NCBI GenBank assembly: GCA_030446465.1
Contig: JAUJNI010000001.1
Coordinates: 665,373-729,372 of the forward strand
Origin: Actinomycetota bacterium
GTDB taxonomy: Bacteria > Actinomycetota > CADDZG01 > WHSQ01
DNA: 64,000 nucleotides
Direction: 5' to 3'
Under the pieces are notes generated by a model. The model was not told where the DNA came from. It saw only the letters and a list, made by a program, of their open reading frames with translations, and searched no databases. Made by a program: the position numbers and the translations under genes. This document shows, in pieces, positions 1-9,102 of the stretch (its first letter is position 1; each line of letters starts with the position of its first letter).

Positions 1-736
1 GCGGCACGATGATGTCGGTCGGCAAGGTGCTCGTCCCATCGAACGGCTGGCGTTGGACGACGGTGCGCTCTTCGGATCCTTCAGAGACGGCGCAGGAGGG
101 CAGTGCTTCAGACGGGCAAGTCGAGGGTTCGGCTATCCACCAGCGGCGTGCATTCGCCACCAGATCCACGTCGTTCTCTGGCCACCGGTCGTCTGGATAC
201 GTCGTTAGATCCCGGACCTGCAGCCGAAACTCCTCCGGAGCGTCGAACCACACTCGAGCACTGAAACGCCGCACGCCCACATCCTCGTTCCATCCTCGTT
301 CGACGATGGAGAAGCTCGCCCTGTAGGTGTCGAGCGCTTGTGCGGCAGCTCGAATCTCTTCCGTGATCTCGCTCGCTTCGGCGCTCTCAGGAGGTGGTCC
401 GCCGCCGAATGGGAGCGACGCCACGAGCAACAGCGCGGCAACCGCAGCTGCGATGGAGGCGACGCGCACGCCGCCGAGCCATTCGTCGCGGCGCCTCGCC
501 CGGGGGCCTTCCACTCCCACCCTTTGCATGATCGGCTCGGTGAGGTCTGGCACTGCTTGCGCCGGCTGCACTCGGAGTGCCGTTCGTATGCGCCTGAGGG
601 AAGCCTCGTGCCGCGTGCAGGGCGCGCAAGTCGAGAGGTGGTCGTCTATAGAGCGGGCAGTTGCATCGTCGACTTCGCCGTCTAGCCGGGCCGAAAGCTC
701 GACCCTTGCTTCGTCGCAGCGGATCTCAGGCCTCAT
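1..736 (-). CDS. Anti-sigma factor with zinc-finger domain (partial, runs off window start)
   Basis: The minus-strand reading frame is open from an ATG at 736 to the window edge, giving about 245 residues without the C-terminus. The N-terminus has a zf-HC2-type motif (Cys near residue 6, then H-x3-C-x2-C near residues 31-38). One hydrophobic segment follows at about residues 96-115, so this should be a membrane-anchored anti-sigma factor with an extracytoplasmic C-terminal part. Its start overlaps the stop of the upstream ECF sigma gene by 11 bases, the usual cotranscribed sigma/anti-sigma arrangement. It is inferred to bind and inhibit that sigma factor at the membrane. The signal it senses cannot be read from the sequence. 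Confidence 0.8.
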   Translation of the reverse strand, partial: MRPEIRCDEARVELSARLDGEVDDATARSIDDHLSTCAPCTRHEASLRRIRTALRVQPAQAVPDLTEPIMQRVGVEGPRARRRDEWLGGVRVASIAAAVAALLLVASLPFGGGPPPESAEASEITEEIRAAAQALDTYRASFSIVERGWNEDVGVRRFSARVWFDAPEEFRLQVRDLTTYPDDRWPENDVDLVANARRWWIAEPSTCPSEALPSCAVSEGSEERTVVQRQPFDGTSTLPTDIIVP

Positions 737-1286
737 TGCTGGTCTCCCGGATGTGGTCGCCGAGAGCATGGGCGAGAAGCCCCCGGGCTCGATGCACGCG
801 GCTCTTAATGGTTCCCAGCGGGAGCTGCATGGCCTCGGCCACCTCGGCGTAGCTCTGACCCATCACGTCGATAAGCACGAGTGGTTCACGCAGGTCCAAC
901 GCGAGCTCGGCGACCGCCTCCCGCACTTCTATGCCCAGCGTCGGCTCTGCCGCTTGCCGGCGTGGCTGCGCTTCCAGCACGCCCTCCATGCGCTTCCTCC
1001 GTCCTGCCCTTCTCAGCTCGTCGAGAGCGCAGTTCCTCGCAATGGAAAACAGCCAGGTGGAGAACTTTGCATCGCCCCGATAGCGGGGGAGAAAGCGAAA
1101 AGCCCGTACGAAGGCATCCTGGGTAACGTCGTCTGCAAGCGAGTGGCTCCCGAGCAGGTGGAAGCAGAGCCGCCAGATGTCGGCCTGGTAGATCCGGACG
1201 AGCTCCTCGAACGCCCCGGCGTCGCCCCCGCGGGCGGCCGCAAGAACTCGAGGATGCGGATCCTCCACTGCGTCCTCCCCCTGCAT
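726..1286 (-). CDS. ECF (sigma-70 family) RNA polymerase sigma factor
   Basis: A 186-residue protein with the two ECF domains. Region 2 spans about residues 25-95, including a D-D-V-T-Q-D-A-F-V-R-A-F segment typical of region 2.2. Region 4 spans about 125-178 and ends in the G-T-I-K-S-R-V-H-R-A-R-G helix-turn-helix. There is no sigma region 3, and the length is normal for the family. It directs RNA polymerase to a stress-type promoter and is presumably held inactive by the overlapping downstream anti-sigma factor. A start 20 bases upstream is possible only in another frame, so the ATG at 1286 is kept. The regulon is unknown. Confidence 0.92.
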   Translation of the reverse strand: MQGEDAVEDPHPRVLAAARGGDAGAFEELVRIYQADIWRLCFHLLGSHSLADDVTQDAFVRAFRFLPRYRGDAKFSTWLFSIARNCALDELRRAGRRKRMEGVLEAQPRRQAAEPTLGIEVREAVAELALDLREPLVLIDVMGQSYAEVAEAMQLPLGTIKSRVHRARGLLAHALGDHIRETSNEA

Positions 1287-1404
1287 TCAACAAGGTAAGT
1301 GCTCATAGTCCCACCTCACCGCTCTTGGACGCTTGGGGCGCTGGGAAGGTTCGGAGCTCTAGAGCGGGTAGCAACGGACACCGGCGAGCTGCCATGCTGA
1401 TGGG

Positions 1405-1701
1405 GTGGCCTATATGGGAAGCCTGACCTGCCGGGACTGCGGGCTCACCTTCACCGCGCACTGGGGGCCCTCTGCCGACGCAGACGAGTATCGCTGCGAG
1501 CGCGACCACGTCGTGGAGGTCGATTCCCGAACGGGGATAGTCCTGACCGTAGACCGAACGCTTGTTATGGCAGGCTCCCTTGCGAGCCTTCGTGGTTGCT
1601 GTCCGAGATGCTCGAGCGAGCTGGCCTCAGGTCTACTGCCGTTGTGCCCCGTGTGCGGGGGCCGCGATCACGACGTTCTGCTCCAAGGGACTCAGCCGTA
1701 G
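1405..1701 (+). CDS. Small hypothetical protein with three CxxC zinc-ribbon pairs
   Basis: About 98 residues from a GTG at 1405, with an ATG three codons later as an equally good start. Cysteine pairs occur near residues 9-12 (C-R-D-C), 66-69 (C-P-R-C) and 80-83 (C-P-V-C), plus a lone Cys near 31. The pattern suggests a zinc-ribbon fold. I do not recognise the family and assign no function. It lies just upstream of the CIRCE-controlled hrcA operon, on the same strand but separated by the operator, so it is probably a separate transcription unit. Confidence 0.5.
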   Translation: MAYMGSLTCRDCGLTFTAHWGPSADADEYRCERDHVVEVDSRTGIVLTVDRTLVMAGSLASLRGCCPRCSSELASGLLPLCPVCGGRDHDVLLQGTQP

Positions 1702-1725
1702 GCCGGAGCCATCGCCTCGTCCCCT

Positions 1726-1752
1726 TTAGCACTCATAGACTCTGAGTGCTAA
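1726..1752 (+). promoter_or_regulatory. CIRCE operator (HrcA binding site)
   Basis: TTAGCACTC, nine spacer bases, then GAGTGCTAA: a perfect match to the canonical CIRCE inverted repeat, extended by one further T/A pair outside. It ends 30 bases before the hrcA ATG. HrcA is known to repress from CIRCE, so this operon is expected to be autoregulated and heat-inducible. Confidence 0.97.
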
Positions 1753-1782
1753 AGACGCCCACATCACGGTACGATTGAGACG

Positions 1783-2832
1783 ATGGAAGAGGAGCAGACT
1801 CACCTCAACTCACGCAAGGCAGCGATCCTTCGCGCCATCGTGTCGCACTACGTTCGTTCCGGAGAGCCGGTCGGGTCTAAGACCATCGTCGAGCGCTTCG
1901 AGCTCGGCGTCTCCCCGGCCACGGTAAGGAACGAGATGGCGGCCCTCGAAGATGCCGGGTTGATCTTTCAGCCGCATACCTCGGCGGGCCGGGTTCCCAC
2001 CGATATCGGATATCGCTATTTCGTGGATGCCTGGGCCCGAGACGTGAGGCTGCCGCCCGACGATGCCCGGCGGATCAGACGCTTCTTCACCGAGCCCAGG
2101 TGGGAGCTCGAGGAGGCCCTTCGGGAGACGGCCGCCCTTCTCTCCAGGGTCACCGACCACGCCGCGCTTGTATTTGCCCCGGCGTTGGATCGCAGCGTTG
2201 TCCGTCACGTCGAAGTAGTCCGCCTCGCGGGGGACAGAGCGATGATGGTCCTCGTCACCGATACCGGGCGCGTCGAGAACCACGTCGTGACCATCCCCGG
2301 GCACATCGATGACGTGCAGCTCGAACAGGTGAGCGAGATTCTCAACAAGCTGACGGCCGACGTCGCCTTGGAGAAGGCCGCCACCACCATCTCGGAGGGC
2401 ATAGAGCGTTTTCCGCTCGAGCTTCGAGGGGCGGTAAGCACCGTGGTCAGCGCCTTGTCCGATGAGCTGTCTCAGCGCGCCACCGAGCGTGTCTTCCTGG
2501 AGGGTGCCTCCAACATCGTGGACGAGCACAAGTTCGCCGACCTCGAGACCGTGCGTGGTGTGATCGGCGCACTCGAGCACCGGCGTCTTGTCCTAGAGAT
2601 GCTTGCGGACGCATTGGGCGGGGACATGGTCTCGGTGCGAATCGGTTCCGAGAACCCCATGGAGCAGATGCAGTTCTGCTCCGTGATCACCGCGCCATAC
2701 GGCTCGCCGGGAAATGCGATCGGTTCTTTGGGGGTGGTGGGTCCCACTCGCATGGACTACAGGCGAAGCATCGGGGCCGTGCACGAGGTCGCCGCTGCTC
2801 TCGGCCGCATGCTGTCAGAACTCGGGGTCTAG
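1783..2832 (+). CDS. hrcA: Heat-inducible transcription repressor HrcA
   Basis: A 349-residue protein of normal family length. The N-terminal winged helix (residues about 5-75) includes S-P-A-T-V-R-N-E-M as recognition helix and the conserved H-T-S-A-G-R-V-P-T-D wing. The C-terminal GAF-like dimerisation domain ends with the conserved G-P-T-R-M-D-Y motif. HrcA binds CIRCE and represses class I heat-shock genes, and its folding normally depends on GroE. The perfect CIRCE site directly upstream implies autoregulation. The dnaJ stop-start gap is only 6 bases, so the two are cotranscribed. No dnaK, grpE or groE lies in the window. Confidence 0.97.
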   Translation: MEEEQTHLNSRKAAILRAIVSHYVRSGEPVGSKTIVERFELGVSPATVRNEMAALEDAGLIFQPHTSAGRVPTDIGYRYFVDAWARDVRLPPDDARRIRRFFTEPRWELEEALRETAALLSRVTDHAALVFAPALDRSVVRHVEVVRLAGDRAMMVLVTDTGRVENHVVTIPGHIDDVQLEQVSEILNKLTADVALEKAATTISEGIERFPLELRGAVSTVVSALSDELSQRATERVFLEGASNIVDEHKFADLETVRGVIGALEHRRLVLEMLADALGGDMVSVRIGSENPMEQMQFCSVITAPYGSPGNAIGSLGVVGPTRMDYRRSIGAVHEVAAALGRMLSELGV

Positions 2833-2838
2833 ACACAC

Positions 2839-3930
2839 GTGCCCCTCGATCATTACGAAGTCCTTGGTATCTCCCGCAACGCCTCCTCCGAGGAGATCAA
2901 GAAGGCGTATCGACGTCTCGCCCGTCAGTACCACCCCGATGCCAACAGGGAGGATCCCGCGACCGAGGAGCGCTTCAAGGAGATCACGCGCGCCTACGAA
3001 GTCTTGTCGGACCCGGTCAAACGCGAGCGCTACGACACGTTCGGGGACGAACGAGCCGCAGTTCCTGGATTCGGAGACTTCGGCGGCATCTCGGATCTGT
3101 TCGCCACCTTCTTTGGGGGCATGGGCGGGACTCAGGGTGGAGGGGGCCCCGGACGCGGCGGCGACGTCCTGGCGGAGATCGAGCTGACACTCGAAGAGGC
3201 CGCCACGGGTGTCGAGCGCGACGTCGAGGTGAGCAAGCTCGCGACCTGCCCCGAGTGCGCCGGTTCCGGTTCTGCCCCCGGCACTTCTCCGGTGCGTTGT
3301 CCTGATTGTGGGGGCGCCGGGGAGCTGCGTCAGGTACGGCGAAGCCTGCTTGGCAACGTCATGACCGCCACGACTTGTTACCGCTGCGGGGGCACCGGGG
3401 AACGCATCGTGGACGCCTGCAAGAGATGCAAGGGCCAGCGAAGGGTCGAGGTGACCGACACTCTCACCGTCCACGTCCCCGCGGGCGTCGACGACGGGGC
3501 CCAGCTGCGGGTCAGCGGAAGAGGCGAGGCCGGTCTCCGTGGAGGTCGAGCGGGTGACCTCTACGTTGGGGTGAGAATCACCCCTCATCCGATCTTCAGG
3601 CGGGTCGGGCCCGATCTCGGGTGCGAGGTTGCTGTGCCGATGACCCTTGCTGCGCTTGGTGGGACCATCGACATCCCGACGTTGGATGAACCCGAGAGGT
3701 ATGAGGTAAAGCCGGGCACGCAGTCGGGCGAGGTCGTCCGTCTCAAGGGCCAAGGTATGCCACGGTTGAATGCCAGAGGGCGCGGGGAGCTCGTGGCTCT
3801 GCTGAAGGTAGTCACGCCTCGAGACCTCGATGCCGAGCAAGTGGAGCTCCTCGAGCAGCTGGCCCGTTTGCGTGACGAGAACGTCGCACCCCAAGGCTTA
3901 TTCGATCGGATCAAGCAGGCGTTCCAGTAG
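2839..3930 (+). CDS. dnaJ: Chaperone protein DnaJ (actinobacterial DnaJ2 type)
   Basis: A 363-residue co-chaperone that stimulates DnaK ATPase. The J domain carries HPD at residues 32-34. A short glycine/phenylalanine-rich linker follows (about 75-110). The zinc-binding region has four CxxC units at C137/C140, C154/C157, C180/C183 and C194/C197. The fourth lacks the usual trailing glycines. The C-terminal substrate-binding domain is complete. GTG start at 2839, 6 bases after hrcA. As I know actinobacterial genomes, hrcA-dnaJ2-rsmE is the standard order, with a separate dnaK-grpE-dnaJ1 locus elsewhere. Expected regulation is through the upstream CIRCE. Confidence 0.95.
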   Translation: MPLDHYEVLGISRNASSEEIKKAYRRLARQYHPDANREDPATEERFKEITRAYEVLSDPVKRERYDTFGDERAAVPGFGDFGGISDLFATFFGGMGGTQGGGGPGRGGDVLAEIELTLEEAATGVERDVEVSKLATCPECAGSGSAPGTSPVRCPDCGGAGELRQVRRSLLGNVMTATTCYRCGGTGERIVDACKRCKGQRRVEVTDTLTVHVPAGVDDGAQLRVSGRGEAGLRGGRAGDLYVGVRITPHPIFRRVGPDLGCEVAVPMTLAALGGTIDIPTLDEPERYEVKPGTQSGEVVRLKGQGMPRLNARGRGELVALLKVVTPRDLDAEQVELLEQLARLRDENVAPQGLFDRIKQAFQ

Positions 3931-3968
3931 CCGGGCGCTCGTGGCGTTGCTCGATGATGAAGGGCTGA

Positions 3969-4718
3969 GTGGGCAGCACTGTGTCTGAGGATCGGTGGTT
4001 CTTCGCGCCGGATGACCACTGGCGAGGCGACGAGGTGTGGTTGCCGTCCGACGAATCGCATCACGCTCAGAGGGTGCTGAGGGTGACGCCACCAGACGTC
4101 ATCACGGTGACGAACGGATGTGGTTTGGTGGCGCGCTGTGCCGTCCAGCGAGTGCAGGACCAGCACCTCGTCGCGGAGATCCTCGACCGGGAGCAGCGAA
4201 GGCCCCTGCGCCCTGAGATCGTCGTCTATCAAGGCGCCGCCAAGGGGGCCAAGGTCGATTCGATAATCGAGAAGCTTGCCGAACTTGGTGTCGCCGAGGT
4301 GGCCGTGTACCAATCCGCGCGCTCGGTCGCCAAGTGGGACCGCGCCAAGGTGCAGAGGCTCAACCACCGGTGGCGCTCGCTTGCGCGTTCGGCCGCCAAG
4401 CAGTCGCGTAATCCCTTCGCCCTGAAGACACAGGGAGTGCTCTCGTGGGACGAGCTCCTGCACCGGGTCGGGTCGGAGCAACTCGCCATTGCCCTGTGGG
4501 AAGAGGGGTTCCTGCCGCTGCGGACAGCCCTGACTGGGATGGTGGACCGGGTCGCAATCGTGATCGGCCCGGAGGGCGGGCTGGCTCGTGTGGAGGCAGA
4601 GGCCCTCGCCGACGCGGGGGCCCAGCTGGTATCGCTCGGCCCCCGCATCCTAAGGACCGAGAACGCCGCGGTCGTGGCCGCCTCCGCCCTGCTCTTTCAC
4701 TACGGGCTCATCGGATAG
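3969..4718 (+). CDS. rsmE: 16S rRNA (uracil(1498)-N(3))-methyltransferase
   Basis: A 249-residue SPOUT-family methyltransferase that methylates N3 of U1498 in 16S rRNA using S-adenosylmethionine. The N-terminal PUA-like part has the D-E-S-H-H-A-Q-R-V-L-R motif. The C-terminal trefoil-knot region has I-G-P-E-G-G-L and L-G-P-R-I-L-R-T-E-N-A, the SAM-binding signatures of RsmE. A GTG start at 3969 is chosen because an AAGGG sits five bases upstream. A second GTG four codons later is possible. It follows dnaJ in the same operon. Confidence 0.94.
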   Translation: MGSTVSEDRWFFAPDDHWRGDEVWLPSDESHHAQRVLRVTPPDVITVTNGCGLVARCAVQRVQDQHLVAEILDREQRRPLRPEIVVYQGAAKGAKVDSIIEKLAELGVAEVAVYQSARSVAKWDRAKVQRLNHRWRSLARSAAKQSRNPFALKTQGVLSWDELLHRVGSEQLAIALWEEGFLPLRTALTGMVDRVAIVIGPEGGLARVEAEALADAGAQLVSLGPRILRTENAAVVAASALLFHYGLIG

Positions 4719-4729
4719 CTTGTCGCCAA

Positions 4730-6025
4730 GTGAGCCCCACAGCCTCGTTCTCGACGCTCGGTTGTCGCCTGAATCAGGCGGAATCCGACGCGATGGCGGA
4801 GGACCTGGCGGCTCAGGGGATAGAGCCTGCAGTCGCCACAGAGCCGGCCGATGTCGTCGTCATCAACACCTGCACGGTGACGCGCGAGGCCACCAAGGCG
4901 TCGCGAATGGCGATACGGCGCGCCGTGAAGACCAATCCCGAGGCCAAGATAGTCGTCATCGGTTGCTACGCGGTCTCGAATCCAGACGAGATCAAAGCCA
5001 TCGATGGAGTCGATGTCGTCTTGGGGAACGACGAGAAGGAACAGTTCGTCGAAGCGCTTGGGCAAGCCGCGCCGGTGCGACCGTTGCTGCAAATTCGCAC
5101 GGCCAAGCGGCGCCGTGCCCCTTATCGAGTGCGGGCGAACCTCAAGGTGCAGACAGGTTGCGACGAACGGTGCACCTTCTGCATCATCCCCAAGACGCGC
5201 GGTCCTTTGAGGTCACTCGATGAAGATGCATTGATCGACGAGGCAAGGGCCAAGGTAGCAGCCGGCACGCGCGAGCTGGTGCTGACCGGCGTCCATCTAG
5301 GCAAGTATCGCTACGACCGTGGAGGAGACGAGCGAGACCTGCTGCGCTTGTTCGAGAGGCTGATGGCGATAGAGGGCCTCTGGCGCGTGAGGCTCTCGTC
5401 CATCTTGTCTCGCCATCTGACCGAGGAGGTCGTCAGCTTCATCGCTTCGGAGCCGCGCATGTGCCGCTACCTGCACGTGCCGTTGCAATCCGGGGACGAC
5501 GGCGTGCTCCGCGGGATGCACCGCCCCTACGACATCGCCGAGTACCTGGATTCAGTCAGACGCGCCCCGCGCAGTATCGAAGGTCTTGCGCTGGCCACCG
5601 ACATCATCGTTGGTTTCCCAGGCGAGACAGAAGACGCCTTCGAGGCCACCATGAACGTCGTCCGGGAGCTGCGGTACGCCAAGCTGCACGTCTTCAGGTA
5701 CTCGATGCGTCCGGACACTGCGGCGGCCCGGATGTCGGCCGAGGTGGCCGCGGACGTCAAGCGTGACCGGTCCAAGCGCCTCATTGCTCTCGGCAACGAG
5801 ATACGGGCTCGGTTCCTCGAGGATCACGTGGGACGACCGCTCGAGGTGCTCGTTGAAGACGAGCGTGTGGTCGACGGAGTGAGCATTTGCTCAGGCCAAA
5901 CCGGGGACTACGTCCGAGTCTGGTTCGAGGGCGAGTCCTTGCTTGGCTCCCTCGTCTCGGTGCAGGGACAAAGGGTCAGAGCCGACGGTCTGGAAGGACG
6001 CCGCACTTCGATGGTCGGGAGGTGA
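4730..6025 (+). CDS. mtaB: tRNA (N6-threonylcarbamoyladenosine(37)-C2)-methylthiotransferase MtaB
   Basis: A 431-residue radical-SAM enzyme that converts t6A37 to ms2t6A37 in tRNAs reading ANN codons. The N-terminal MTTase domain has cluster-binding cysteines C12, C48 and C79. The radical-SAM motif C144-x3-C148-x2-C151 follows, and a C-terminal TRAM-like region ends the protein. The GTG at 4730 is preferred over the long in-frame extension back to 4445, which overlaps rsmE and lacks family similarity. It starts 11 bases after rsmE stops. The stop overlaps the next gene's GTG, implying coupling. Confidence 0.9.
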   Translation: MSPTASFSTLGCRLNQAESDAMAEDLAAQGIEPAVATEPADVVVINTCTVTREATKASRMAIRRAVKTNPEAKIVVIGCYAVSNPDEIKAIDGVDVVLGNDEKEQFVEALGQAAPVRPLLQIRTAKRRRAPYRVRANLKVQTGCDERCTFCIIPKTRGPLRSLDEDALIDEARAKVAAGTRELVLTGVHLGKYRYDRGGDERDLLRLFERLMAIEGLWRVRLSSILSRHLTEEVVSFIASEPRMCRYLHVPLQSGDDGVLRGMHRPYDIAEYLDSVRRAPRSIEGLALATDIIVGFPGETEDAFEATMNVVRELRYAKLHVFRYSMRPDTAAARMSAEVAADVKRDRSKRLIALGNEIRARFLEDHVGRPLEVLVEDERVVDGVSICSGQTGDYVRVWFEGESLLGSLVSVQGQRVRADGLEGRRTSMVGR

Positions 6026-6369
6026 CGTTGGTCGATTGCATGTTTTGCAAGATAGCGAGCAAAGAGCTCGCCTCCGAGGTGGTCGCGGAGTCGGATTCGG
6101 TGATTGCGTTTCGCGACATCAACCCAGCGGGGCCCGTTCACGTCCTGGTGGTACCCAAGAGGCACGTGAGCTCGGCGGCCGACTTGTCCTCTGAAGACGG
6201 AGATGTCCTGGCCGAGATGTTTGCCACCATGAGCTCGATTGCGACCACGGAGGGGTTGGAGCGCGGCTACCGGATCGTCACCAACGTTGGCCCGGATGCA
6301 GGGCAGAGCGTCCACCACCTGCACTTTCACTTGATCGGGGGCCGGTCGATGGCGTGGCCTCCCGGTTAA
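6022..6369 (+). CDS. HIT (histidine triad) family nucleotide-binding protein
   Basis: A 115-residue HINT-type hydrolase, predicted to cleave adenosine 5'-phosphoramidates or related nucleotides in the cytosol. The catalytic triad H99-L-H101-F-H103 lies near the C-terminus. The N-terminus has the C-M-F-C-K-I zinc-binding-like start. The GTG at 6022 overlaps the mtaB stop by four bases (GTGA). A TTG two codons later could also serve. The physiological substrate is unknown. Confidence 0.93.
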   Translation: MTLVDCMFCKIASKELASEVVAESDSVIAFRDINPAGPVHVLVVPKRHVSSAADLSSEDGDVLAEMFATMSSIATTEGLERGYRIVTNVGPDAGQSVHHLHFHLIGGRSMAWPPG

Positions 6370-6403
6370 TTCGGTCCACGAGCGGGTAGACTAGGTCGGC
6401 TAG

Positions 6404-7375
6404 ATGCTCACCACGACACAGGTCAAGATCCTCGTCCCCGGCCACCACGACATGGTTCGGCTGTTGGGGGCACGAGACGAGTTGCTCAAGCTCATCGAAA
6501 CCGCGTTCAGCACGCAGATCCTCGTCAGGGGCAACGAGATCGTCCTATCCGGCGAGGCGGCGGAGACCGAGCGCGTCTCAAACCTCTTCGAGGAGCTGAT
6601 CGAGTTGCTCAACCAAGGCCACGTGCTCACGACCGACTCCATCGGTCGCTCCATCGAGATGATGAAGGCGGAAGCATCGGGCAAGCCCTCCAAGGTGCTG
6701 GGTGACGTCGTGGTCGTCACCCACACGGGCAAGCCCATACGTCCAAAAACCATTGGCCAGAAGCGCTACACCGATGCGCTGCGCGACAACACCATCGTTT
6801 TGGGAGTCGGCCCGGCGGGGACTGGGAAGACCTATCTGGCGGTCGCCATGGCCATCAGGGCGCTCAAGGATCGGGAGGTGTCCCGCATCGTCCTGACACG
6901 GCCTGCGGTCGAGGCCGGCGAGAGACTCGGCTTCTTGCCGGGCGACATCACCGCAAAGATCGATCCCTACCTGCGACCGCTGTACGACTCGCTCTACGAG
7001 ATGCTCGAGCCGTCGACCTTTCATCGTTACGTCGAGCAAGGGACGGTAGAGATTGCGCCGCTTGCGTTCATGCGGGGCCGTACCCTCAACGACTCCTTCA
7101 TCATCCTGGACGAGGCGCAAAACACCACTCCGGAGCAGATGAAGATGTTTCTGACGCGCCTTGGGTTTGGTTCTAAGGCTGTCGTGACCGGTGACGTAAC
7201 GCAGGTCGATCTACCAGCCGGATCTCGTTCGGGGCTGGTAGTCGTTCAGGAGATCCTGGAAGGGATCGCAGGCGTCGGAGTTACCCACCTCGACGGACGT
7301 GACGTAGTCAGGCACAAGATCGTCCAGGACATAGTGGAGGCGTACAGGGTCTACGCCGAAGCCGCCGGCAAGTAG
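6404..7375 (+). CDS. PhoH-like ATPase (PhoH/PhoL family)
   Basis: A 323-residue cytosolic P-loop ATPase. The Walker A motif G-P-A-G-T-G-K-T lies at residues 136-143 and the Walker B I-I-L-D-E-A-Q-N at about 233-240. The N-terminal part before residue 110 is the usual PhoH KH-like extension. PhoH-like proteins are nearly always next to ybeY, as here (9-base gap), and are linked to RNA metabolism and ribosome maturation, though the biochemical role is unsettled. The ATG start is unambiguous and the length is normal. Confidence 0.94.
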   Translation: MLTTTQVKILVPGHHDMVRLLGARDELLKLIETAFSTQILVRGNEIVLSGEAAETERVSNLFEELIELLNQGHVLTTDSIGRSIEMMKAEASGKPSKVLGDVVVVTHTGKPIRPKTIGQKRYTDALRDNTIVLGVGPAGTGKTYLAVAMAIRALKDREVSRIVLTRPAVEAGERLGFLPGDITAKIDPYLRPLYDSLYEMLEPSTFHRYVEQGTVEIAPLAFMRGRTLNDSFIILDEAQNTTPEQMKMFLTRLGFGSKAVVTGDVTQVDLPAGSRSGLVVVQEILEGIAGVGVTHLDGRDVVRHKIVQDIVEAYRVYAEAAGK

Positions 7376-7384
7376 CCTGCCGGC

Positions 7385-7822
7385 GTGGACGTCTTCGTGG
7401 CAAACGAGCAAAGTATTCACGTGGACGAAGCACGCCTGGCGGATCTTGCCCATCACGCCCTTGAAGCTGAGAACGTCGACGAAGAGGCCGAGTTATCGAT
7501 CCTCATAGTCGACCCCGATCACATGCGGCGCCTGAACAACCGATTTGCCAACAACAACTACACGACTGATGTCCTCGCCTTTCCAATGAGCCAGGAGGAA
7601 GAGGACCTGGTGCTTCTGGGCGACGTGGTGATGTGCCCGGAGGTAGCGCAGCGTCACGCTGAGAGGTACAGCCACTCCCTCGGGGACGAGTTAGATCTGC
7701 TGTTGGTCCATGGGGTCCTGCACCTGTTGGGTTACGACCATCAGGGGGAGGCGGACAAGATGAAGATGGAGCGTCGTACAAGGGAGCTACTCGACTCCTT
7801 CACCCGGTCAGTCACCACATGA
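7385..7822 (+). CDS. ybeY: Endoribonuclease YbeY (rRNA maturation factor)
   Basis: A 145-residue single-strand-specific metallo-endoribonuclease acting in 16S rRNA 3'-end maturation and 70S quality control. The zinc motif H-G-V-L-H-L-L-G-Y-D-H places ligands at H109, H113 and H119. The N-terminal half has the family's N-x-x-F-x-x-x-x-Y-x-T-D-V-L-A-F-P segment. GTG start at 7385. The stop overlaps the next gene's ATG by four bases. Confidence 0.95.
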   Translation: MDVFVANEQSIHVDEARLADLAHHALEAENVDEEAELSILIVDPDHMRRLNNRFANNNYTTDVLAFPMSQEEEDLVLLGDVVMCPEVAQRHAERYSHSLGDELDLLLVHGVLHLLGYDHQGEADKMKMERRTRELLDSFTRSVTT

Positions 7823-9102
7823 GCGACCTCGCGACCGTGCTGCTTATCGCCGGGCTGGTGCTCGTCGCCGCGGTTGCCGTCATGGCCGAGACTGCCATCA
7901 CGCGCATCGGACGGGCGCGAGCTCACGTCCTCAGCCAGGTGGAAACCAGAAAGGGCGCCCAACGGTTGCTTCAGATCGTTGAGAACCCGGCCCCCTACAT
8001 GAACGTCGTCCTGCTTCTGATGCTTCTTGCTCATGTGACCGCCACTGCTCTGGCCGTGGGTCTTGCCATCCGGCAGTTCGACCGGCTCGGCCAGCTAGTC
8101 GCCGCAGTCGTTATGACGATTGTTATCTTCGTGTTTGCGGAGATCGCACCCAAGACCTACACGATCCAGCACACCGAGCGGACCGCACTCTTCATGGCTA
8201 GACCCGTGCACTTTGTGGGGACCTTGTTGAGCCCCGTGGGCAAGCTCCTGATCCTGCTCGGCAATGCCGTGATGTTCGTGCTCCCGGGCCGCGCTATGCC
8301 ACAGGGCCCGTTTGTCACCGAGGACGAGATCCGCCATCTCGTTAACGTCGCGGAAGAAGAGGAGGAGATCGAAGAGGAGGAGCGAGAGCTCATCCACTCC
8401 GTCTTCGAGTTTGGCGACACTGTGGTCCGCGAGGTGATGGTTCCACGGCCCGACATGGTTGTGATCAAGGCCGACGCGTTCCTGGACGAGGCCCTCGGGA
8501 CCATTACGGAGGCGGGTTACTCCCGCATCCCTATCTTCGAAGGCGACACCGACAACATCATTGGGGTCCTGTACGCCAAGGATCTGCTTAAGCACAGCCA
8601 GGCGCAAAAGGGAGTCGCCAAGGCATCTTCGCTTGGCCGAGCCCCCTTGTTCGTGCCGGAGCAGAAAAAGGTGGCCGAGCTCCTTCGCGAGATGCAGCAG
8701 CAGCGGATCCACATGGCCATCGTCGTCGACGAGTACGGGGGCACCGCGGGCCTGGTGACCATCGAGGACCTTGTCGAGGAGATCGTCGGTGAGATCGTCG
8801 ACGAGTACGACCGAGAAGAGCCCCTGGTCGAGCCCATCGACGAAGACACCATTCGCGTCGACGCGAAGATGCCCATCGACGAGGTCAACGAGCTGCTTGG
8901 GGCCGATCTGCCTCACGAGGAATGGGACACCGTGGGGGGTCTCGTCTTTGGGCTCACGGGCAGAGTCCCTACTGCAGGCGAAACGGTCCGCTATGACTCT
9001 CTTGAGTTTCTCACCGAGCGCGTGAGTGGGCGAAGGGTGCAGAAGGTGGTCATCAGCAAAGTGGCGGAGAGCGAGACAGAGACCGTCGATCAGACCCAGT
9101 GA
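7819..9102 (+). CDS. CNNM/CorC-family transporter with CBS pair (HlyC/CorC type)
   Basis: A 427-residue membrane protein. The N-terminal CNNM (DUF21) domain with about four hydrophobic segments spans residues 1-165. A CBS pair covers about 190-320, including the conserved [12 protein letters not shown] motif. A C-terminal CorC_HlyC domain covers about 335-415. Homologues are linked to magnesium/cobalt homeostasis, and the older hemolysin label has little functional basis. It sits between ybeY and era, its standard position, overlapping both by four bases. Two further paralogues lie at 14.3-16.9 kb. Confidence 0.92.
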   Translation: MSDLATVLLIAGLVLVAAVAVMAETAITRIGRARAHVLSQVETRKGAQRLLQIVENPAPYMNVVLLLMLLAHVTATALAVGLAIRQFDRLGQLVAAVVMTIVIFVFAEIAPKTYTIQHTERTALFMARPVHFVGTLLSPVGKLLILLGNAVMFVLPGRAMPQGPFVTEDEIRHLVNVAEEEEEIEEEERELIHSVFEFGDTVVREVMVPRPDMVVIKADAFLDEALGTITEAGYSRIPIFEGDTDNIIGVLYAKDLLKHSQAQKGVAKASSLGRAPLFVPEQKKVAELLREMQQQRIHMAIVVDEYGGTAGLVTIEDLVEEIVGEIVDEYDREEPLVEPIDEDTIRVDAKMPIDEVNELLGADLPHEEWDTVGGLVFGLTGRVPTAGETVRYDSLEFLTERVSGRRVQKVVISKVAESETETVDQTQ

